Positions 57,415-64,000 of a stretch of DNA of 64,000 bases are shown here, piece after piece (position 1 is the first letter of the stretch; each line of letters opens with the position of its first letter). The notes beneath the pieces are model-generated. The model had not been told where the DNA came from and did not search any database. It saw only the letters and a program-made list of their open reading frames with translations. Both the position numbers and the translations under genes were made by a program. The stretch lies in the NCBI GenBank assembly GCA_014843695.1, contig CM026401.1, positions 50,518,430-50,582,429 of the forward strand, written 5' to 3'. The stretch is from Archivesica marissinica. Taxonomy: Eukaryota; Mollusca; Bivalvia; Venerida; Vesicomyidae.

Positions 57415-58017
57415 TTCCTTCATAGAGATATAGGTTAATATACTATTATATCTCTATACAAACGACAGCCATTTTGCTATCGTGCAGTGCATAAGTAGTC
57501 GCCATATCTATCCCACCTCCATAGATATTACAGGGACTACATAGAGATTTAGGTTAATATACTATTATATCTCCATACAAACAACAGCCATTTAGCTATC
57601 ATGCAGTGGATAAGTAGTCGCCATATCTATCCCACCTCCATAGATATTACTGGGACTACATGAGATTCTGGCCTTTATTATGAACATTGGTTTGGCTACT
57701 ACATTGTCAATGTATGTCGTATTGGTAATGGTGTCAAGAGGTGCTTCTATGAGGGAAAGGGTTATGAACATTGGTTTGGCTACTACATTGTCAATGTATG
57801 TCGTATTGGTAATGGTGTCAAGAGGTGCTTCTATGAGGGAATGGGTTATGAGCATTGGTTTGGCTACTACATTGTCAATGTATGTCGTATTGGTTATGAC
57901 GTCAAGAGATGCTTCTATGACAGAAAGGGTTATGAGCATTGGTTTGGCTACTACATTGTCAATGTATGTCGTATTGGTAATGACGTCAAGAGGTGCTTCT
58001 ATGAGGGAAAGGGTTAA
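57415..58017 (-). mobile_element. P2 TTAA-type MITE, copy 3 (inverted)
   Basis: Left end degenerate (tcttttccttcatagagata), right end ctatgagggaaagggttaa. Two 119-bp modules, then four 84-bp modules (tatgaacattggtttggct at 57679 and 57763; tatgagc at 57847 and 57931). The 84-bp period leaves an open frame, not a gene. Confidence 0.75.
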
Positions 58018-58432
58018 GAAAGCGAAAATTAGATATACGTGAAACAATCCCAGATATAAGGTACTTGTCAATGGAAATGCATGGATTGAGACATGCTCAT
58101 TGCATACAGTGGTTTTATATCTATGTGGAAATCCAGGCATACAGATCAAGTTGATTATATGAATGTTTATGATGCATCTTCCCGAAAATATTGTGGGGGG
58201 GGGGGGCGGTATGGATGCAGATAACTAATGTAGCCATTTCCCATAGTATGATTTATTGCTACATATTATACATTGGTGTACCCACTTTCAGCAAATTCTG
58301 AGCTCTTATTCTGGGTTTAAAAATAGAACATAATTAAGTCAGAGGATCAAGATCCCCTGCTATATGAAAGGGTTCATCCAGAGTAATGTTGTTATGTACA
58401 TTGTCATGTTTGTCTTGCACATTGTCCACTGT
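58018..58432. other. Unannotated interval
   Basis: A G-run (about 12 G near 58195). Nothing else recognised. Confidence 0.35.
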
Positions 58433-61400
58433 CTGTCCATCTTACACCATGTCCACTGTCCATCTTACACCATGTCCACTGTCTGTCTTACACCATGTCC
58501 ACTGTCCATCTTACACCATGTCCACTGTCCATCTTACACCATGTCCACTGTTCATCTTACACCATGTCCACTGTTCATCTTACACATAGGCGTATCTACG
58601 GGTCCGGCCGTACGGCCATGGCCGGACCACTTTTCGGACTTTTTTTTTTTTTTTTTAATAAACACATTTCGAGAATAATATATACACTGCGGGCCCTGGC
58701 GAAGATAGTAATTTGGCCGGACCACTTTCCAGAACCATCATACGCCTCTGTTACACCATGTCCACTGTCCATCTTACACCATGTCCACTGTCTGACCATC
58801 TTACACCATGTCCACTGTCCATCTTACACCATGTCCACTGTCTGTCCATCTTACACCATGTCCACTGTCCATCTTACACCATGTCCACTGTCCATCTTAC
58901 ACCAGGTCCACTGTCTGTCCATCTTACACCATGTCCACTGTCCATCTTACACCATGTCCACTGTCCATCTTACACCATGTCCACTGTCTGTCCATCTTAC
59001 ACCATGTCCACTGTCCATCTTACACCATGTCCACTGTCCATCTTACACCATGTCCACTGTCCATCTTACACCATGTCCACTGTCCATCTTACACCATGTC
59101 CACTGTCCATCTTACACCATGTCCACTGTCCATCTTACACCATGTCCACTGTCCATCTTACACCATGTCCACTGTCCATCTTACACCATGTCCACTGTCT
59201 GTCCATCTTACACCATGTCCACTGTCCATCTTACACCATGTCCACTGTCCATCTTACACCATGTCCACTGTCCATCTTACACCATGTCCACTGTCCATCT
59301 TACACCATGTCCACTGTCCATCTTACACCATGTCCACTGTCCATCTTACACCATGTCCACTGTCTGTCCATCTTACACCATGTCCACTGTCCATCTTACA
59401 CCATGTCCACTGTCCATCTTACACCATGTCCACTGTCTGTCCATCTTACACCATGTCCACTGTCCATCTTACACCATGTCCACTGTTCATCTTACACCAT
59501 GTCCACTGTCCATCTTACACCATGTCCACTGTCCATCTTACACCATGTCCACTGTCCATCTTACACCATGTCCACTGTCTGTCCATCTTACACCATGTCC
59601 ACTGTCTGTCCATCTTACACCATGTCCACTGTCCATCTTACACAATGTCCATCTTACACCATGTCCACTGTCCATCTTACACCATGTCCACTGTCCATCT
59701 TACACCATGTCCACTGTCTGTCCATCTTACACCATGTCCACTGTCCATCTTACACCATGTCCACTGTCCATCTTACACCATGTCCACTGTCCATCTTACA
59801 CCATGTCCACTGTCCATCTTACACCATGTCCACTGTCCATCTTACACCATGTCCACTGTCCATCTTACACCATGTCCACTGTCCATCTTACACCATGTCC
59901 ACTGTCCATCTTACACCATGTCCACTGTCCATCTTACACCATGTCCACTGTCCATCTTACACCATGTCCACTGTCTGTCCATCTTACACCATGTCCACTG
60001 TCCATCTTACACCATGTCCACTGTCCATCTTACACCATGTCCACTGTCCATCTTACACCATGTCCACTGTCCATCTTACACCATGTCCACTGTCCATCTT
60101 ACACCATGTCCACTGTCCATCTTACACCATGTCCACTGTCCATCTTACACCATGTCCACTGTCCATCTTACACCATGTCCACTGTCCATCTTACACCATG
60201 TCCACTGTCCATCTTACACCATGTCCACTGTCCATCTTACACCATGTCCACTGTCTGTCCATCTTACACCATGTCCACTGTCCATCTTACACCATGTCCA
60301 CTGTCCATCTTACACCATGTCCACTGTCCATCTTACACCATGTCCACTGTCCATCTTACACCATGTCCACTGTTCATCTTACACCATGTCCACTGTTCAT
60401 CTTACACCATGTCCACTGTCCATCTTACACCATGTCCACTGTCCATCTTACACCATGTCCACTGTCCATCTTACACCATGTCCACTGTCTGTCCATCTTA
60501 CACCATGTCCACTGTCCATCTTACACCATGTCCATCTTACACCATGTCCACTGTCCATCTTACACCATGTCCACTGTCCATCTTACACCATGTCCACTGT
60601 CTGTCCATCTTACACCATGTCCACTGTCCATCTTACACCATGTCCACTGTCCATCTTACACCATGTCCACTGTCCATCTTACACCATGTCCACTGTCCAT
60701 CTTACACCATGTCCACTGTCCATCTTACACCATGTCCACTGTCCATCTTACACCATGTCCACTGTCCATCTTACACCATGTCCACTGTCCATCTTACACC
60801 ATGTCCACTGTCCATCTTACACCATGTCCACTGTCCATCTTACACCATGTCCACTGTCTGTCCATCTTACACCATGTCCACTGTCCATCTTACACCATGT
60901 CCACTGTCCATCTTACACCATGTCCACTGTCCATCTTACACCATGTCCACTGTCCATCTTACACCATGTCCACTGTCCATCTTACACCATGTCCACTGTC
61001 CATCTTACACCATGTCCACTGTCTGTCCATCTTACACCATGTCCACTGTCCATCTTACACCATGTCCACTGTCCATCTTACACCATGTCCACTGTCTGTC
61101 CATCTTACACCATGTCCATGCTGTCCATCTTACACCATGTCCACTGTCCATCTTACACCATGTCCACCTTACACCATGTCCACTGTCCATCTTACACCAT
61201 GTCCACTGTCCATCTTACACCATGTCCACTGTCCATCTTACACCATGTCCACTGTCCATCTTACACCATGTCCACTGTCTGTCCATCTTACACCATGTCC
61301 ACTGTCTGTCCATCTTACACCATGTCCACTGTCTGTCCATCTTACACCATGTCCACTGTCCATCTTACACCATGTCCACTGCTGTCCATCTTACACCATG

Positions 61401-63705
61401 TCCACTGTCCATCTTACACCATGTCCACTGTCCATCTTACACCATGTCCACTGTTCATCTTACACCATGTCCACTGTCCATCTTACACCATGTCCACTGT
61501 CCATCTTACACCATGTCCACTGTTCATCTTACACCATGTCCACTGTCCATCTTACACCATGTCCACTGTCCATCTTACACCATGTCCACTGTCCATCTTA
61601 CACCATGTCCACTGTCCATCTTACACCATGTCCACTGTCCATCTTACACCATGTCCACTGTCCATCTTACACCATGTCCACTGTCCATCTTACACCATGT
61701 CCACTGCTGTCCATCTTACACCATGTCCACTGTCCATCTTACACCATGTCCACTGTCTGTCCATCTTACACCATGTCCACTGTCTGTCCATCTTACACCA
61801 TGTCCACTGTCCATCTTACACCATGTCCACTGTCCATCTTACACCATGTCCACTGCTGTCCATCTTACACCATGTCCACTGTCCATCTTACACCATGTCC
61901 ACTGTCCATCTTACACCATGTCCACTGTCCATCTTACACCATGTCCACTGTCCATCTTACACCATGTCCACTGTCCATCTTACACCATGTCCACTGTCCA
62001 TCTTACACCATGTCCACTGTCCATCTTACACCATGTCCACTGTCTGTCCATCTTACACCATGTCCACTGTCTGTCCATCTTACACCATGTCCACTGTCCA
62101 TCTTACACCATGTCCACTGTCCATCTTACACCATGTCCACTGTCCATCTTACACCATGTCCACTGTCCATCTTACACCATGTCCACTGTCCATCTTACAC
62201 CATGTCCACTGCTGTCCATCTTACACCATGTCCACTGTCCATCTTACACCATGTCCACTGCTGTCCATCTTACACCATGTCCACTGTCCATCTTACACCA
62301 TGTCCACTGTCCATCTTACACCATGTCCACTGTCCATCTTACACCATGTCCACTGTCCATCTTACACCATGTCCACTGTCCATCTTACACCATGTCCACT
62401 GTCCATCTTACACCATGTCCACTGTCCATCTTACACCATGTCCACTGTCCATCTTACACCATGTCCACTGCTGTCCATCTTACACCATGTCCACTGTCCA
62501 TCTTACACCATGTCCACTGTCCATCTTACACCATGTCCACTGTCCATCTTACACCATGTCCACTGTCCATCTTACACCATGTCCACTGTCCATCTTACAC
62601 CATGTCCACTGTCCATCTTACACCATGTCCACTGTCTGTCCATCTTACACCATGTCCACTGTCTGTCCATCTTACACCATGTCCACTGTCCATCTTACAC
62701 CATGTCCACTGTCTCATCTTACACCATGTCCACTGTCCATCTTACACCATGTCCACTGTCCATCTTACACCATGTCCACTGTCCATCTTACACCATGTCC
62801 ACTGTCCATCTTACACCATGTCCACTGTCCATCTTACACCATGTCCACTGTCCATCTTACACCATGTCCACTGCTGTCCATCTTACACCATGTCCACTGT
62901 CCATCTTACACCATGTCCACTGTCCATCTTACACCATGTCCACTGTCCATCTTACACCATGTCCACTGTCCATGTCCACTGTCCATCTTACACCATGTCC
63001 ACTGTCCATCTTACACCATGTCCACTGTCCATCTTACACCATGTCCACTGTCCATCTTACACCATGTCCACTGCCTGTCCATCTTACACCATGTCCACTG
63101 TTCATCTTACACCATGTCCACTGTCCATCTTACACCATGTCCACTGTCCATCTTACACCATGTCCATTGTCCATCTTACACCATGTCCACTGTTCATCTT
63201 ACACCATGTCCATTGTCCATCTTACACCATGTCCACTGTCCATCTTACACCATGTCCACTGTTCATCTTACACCATGTCCACTGTCCATCTTACACCATG
63301 TCCACTGTCTGTCCATCTTACACCATGTCCACTGTCCATCTTACACCATGTCCACTGTCTGTCATCTTACACCATGTCCACTGTCCATCTTACACCATGT
63401 CCACTGTCCATCTTACACCATGTCCACTGTCCATCTTACACCATGTCCACTGTCCATCTTACACCATGTCCACTGTCCATCTTACACCATGTCCACTGTC
63501 CATCTTACACCATGTCCACTGTCTGTCCATCTTACACCATGTCCACTGTCCATCTTACACCATGTCCACTGTTCATCTTACACCATGTCCACTGTCCATC
63601 TTACACCATGTCCACTGTCCATCTTACACCATGTCCACTGTTCATCTTACACCATATCCACTGTCAATCTTACACCATGTCCACTGTCTGTTCATCTTAC
63701 AATAT
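58433..63705 (+). repeat. 23-bp tandem array (about 220 copies)
   Basis: Unit caccatgtccactgtccatc plus tta, with +4 variants (ctgtctgtcc) throughout and +2 variants (ctgctgtcc) only at about 61.1-62.9 kb. Because 23 is not a multiple of 3 and no stop occurs, all three plus frames read one 23-residue cycle (MSTVHLTPCPLSILHHVHC and on). The open frames of about 1700 codons therefore carry no evidence of selection. Confidence 0.97.
58585..58750. mobile_element. MITE inserted in the 23-bp array
   Basis: CATAGGCGTATC on the left and, inverted, CATACGCCTCTG on the right. TTACA on both sides (58580-58584 and 58751-58755). Subterminal tggccggaccacttt occurs near both ends in the same orientation. 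A run of about 18 T lies inside. The CA-AGGCGTA terminus recalls hAT, but the duplication looks 5 bp long. Confidence 0.7.
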
Positions 63706-63710
63706 GTCTG

Positions 63711-63961
63711 TTCATCAAGGTTATGCAGATACCTTAACTGTTTATTATCTAGTTTGTATGTCTACATGCAAGCTATGCCTGTAATCCGATAGTCTACAAT
63801 TTTGCCTGTAATACTATTAAATGATTTTTGTGTCTGATCTTGAAGTATTCAAATACTAAGATATTGTATACATATAGTTATGTAATGATTAAATCATTGA
63901 AATACTCATGTAACAGTAATACGTCATAAAACATGAACAACTCCATCTATCCATACCACAG
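63711..63961. other. Probable intron end
   Basis: Non-repeat sequence between the 23-bp array and a good acceptor (ctatccataccacag). Nothing else seen. Confidence 0.3.
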
Positions 63962-64000
63962 GGATTCGGCACGTTTGGGGGTGTAGAATATAACAAGATG
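63962..64000 (+). CDS. Candidate exon C, cut by the window end
   Basis: Follows ccatctatccataccacag, a pyrimidine-rich acceptor. In phase 0 it reads GFGTFGGVEYNKM with no stop to the end of the window, glycine- and aromatic-rich and protein-like. In phase 1, which would follow exon B directly, a stop comes after ten codons. So either an exon lies between B and C, exon B uses phase 0, or one call is wrong. Family not recognised. Confidence 0.35.

Noticed and set aside
58495..63792. Plus-strand open frames of about 1660-1765 codons
   Set aside because: All three plus frames read the same 23-residue cycle because the 23-bp unit has no stop in any frame. Periodicity explains this fully.
1..64000. 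Autonomous transposon or retroelement proteins (transposase, reverse transcriptase)
   Set aside because: No frame outside arrays shows the length or motifs of such proteins. The mobile elements seen are all non-autonomous.

Overview
Eukaryotic (metazoan) nuclear DNA, not prokaryotic. There are no operons, ribosome binding sites or dense genes. The sequence is AT-rich and packed with tRNA-derived SINEs, short terminal-inverted-repeat (TIR) transposons and long tandem arrays, and the only coding signals are short, splice-bounded candidate exons. The mixture of SINE families, one with a Deu-like central domain, reminds me of marine molluscs, probably a bivalve such as a scallop. That is pattern recognition, not proof.

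Layout. 1-3280: dispersed transposons and SINEs. 3290-11797: one 8.5-kb array of 24/27-bp units. 12342-23322: a chain of arrays (42/55, 75, 18, 20, 72, 65, 31, 87, 32 and 23 bp) with a 1000-N assembly gap at 16386-17385. 23521-38000: a mosaic of SINEs, TTAA-type miniature elements (called P1-P5 here), mariner-like fragments and some sequence with nothing recognisable. 38019-38107: a candidate exon. 38755-47325: arrays of 39, 33, 93, 24-25 and about 41 bp among more SINEs and MITEs. 48275-51390: a 42-bp array. 53518-55056: a 21-bp array. 56446-56931: a 31-bp array that runs straight into a second candidate exon at 56932-56985. 58433-63705: a 23-bp array. 63962-64000: a third candidate exon, cut by the window end.

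By my hand count about 28 tandem arrays fill roughly 32 kb, half of the known bases. Long open frames (up to about 2000 codons) lie inside arrays. They result from stop-free units, many of them a multiple of 3 bp long, and I do not treat them as genes.

The best reading is that much of the window is intron of one plus-strand gene. The first two candidate exons join in compatible phase. I cannot name the protein. The most interesting biology is in the repeats. Miniature TTAA elements repeatedly appear as the source of tandem arrays, with different internal pieces expanded in different copies. One array has multiplied a 3' splice-site region about 16 times in front of an exon. I found no defence, secretion or biosynthetic system.
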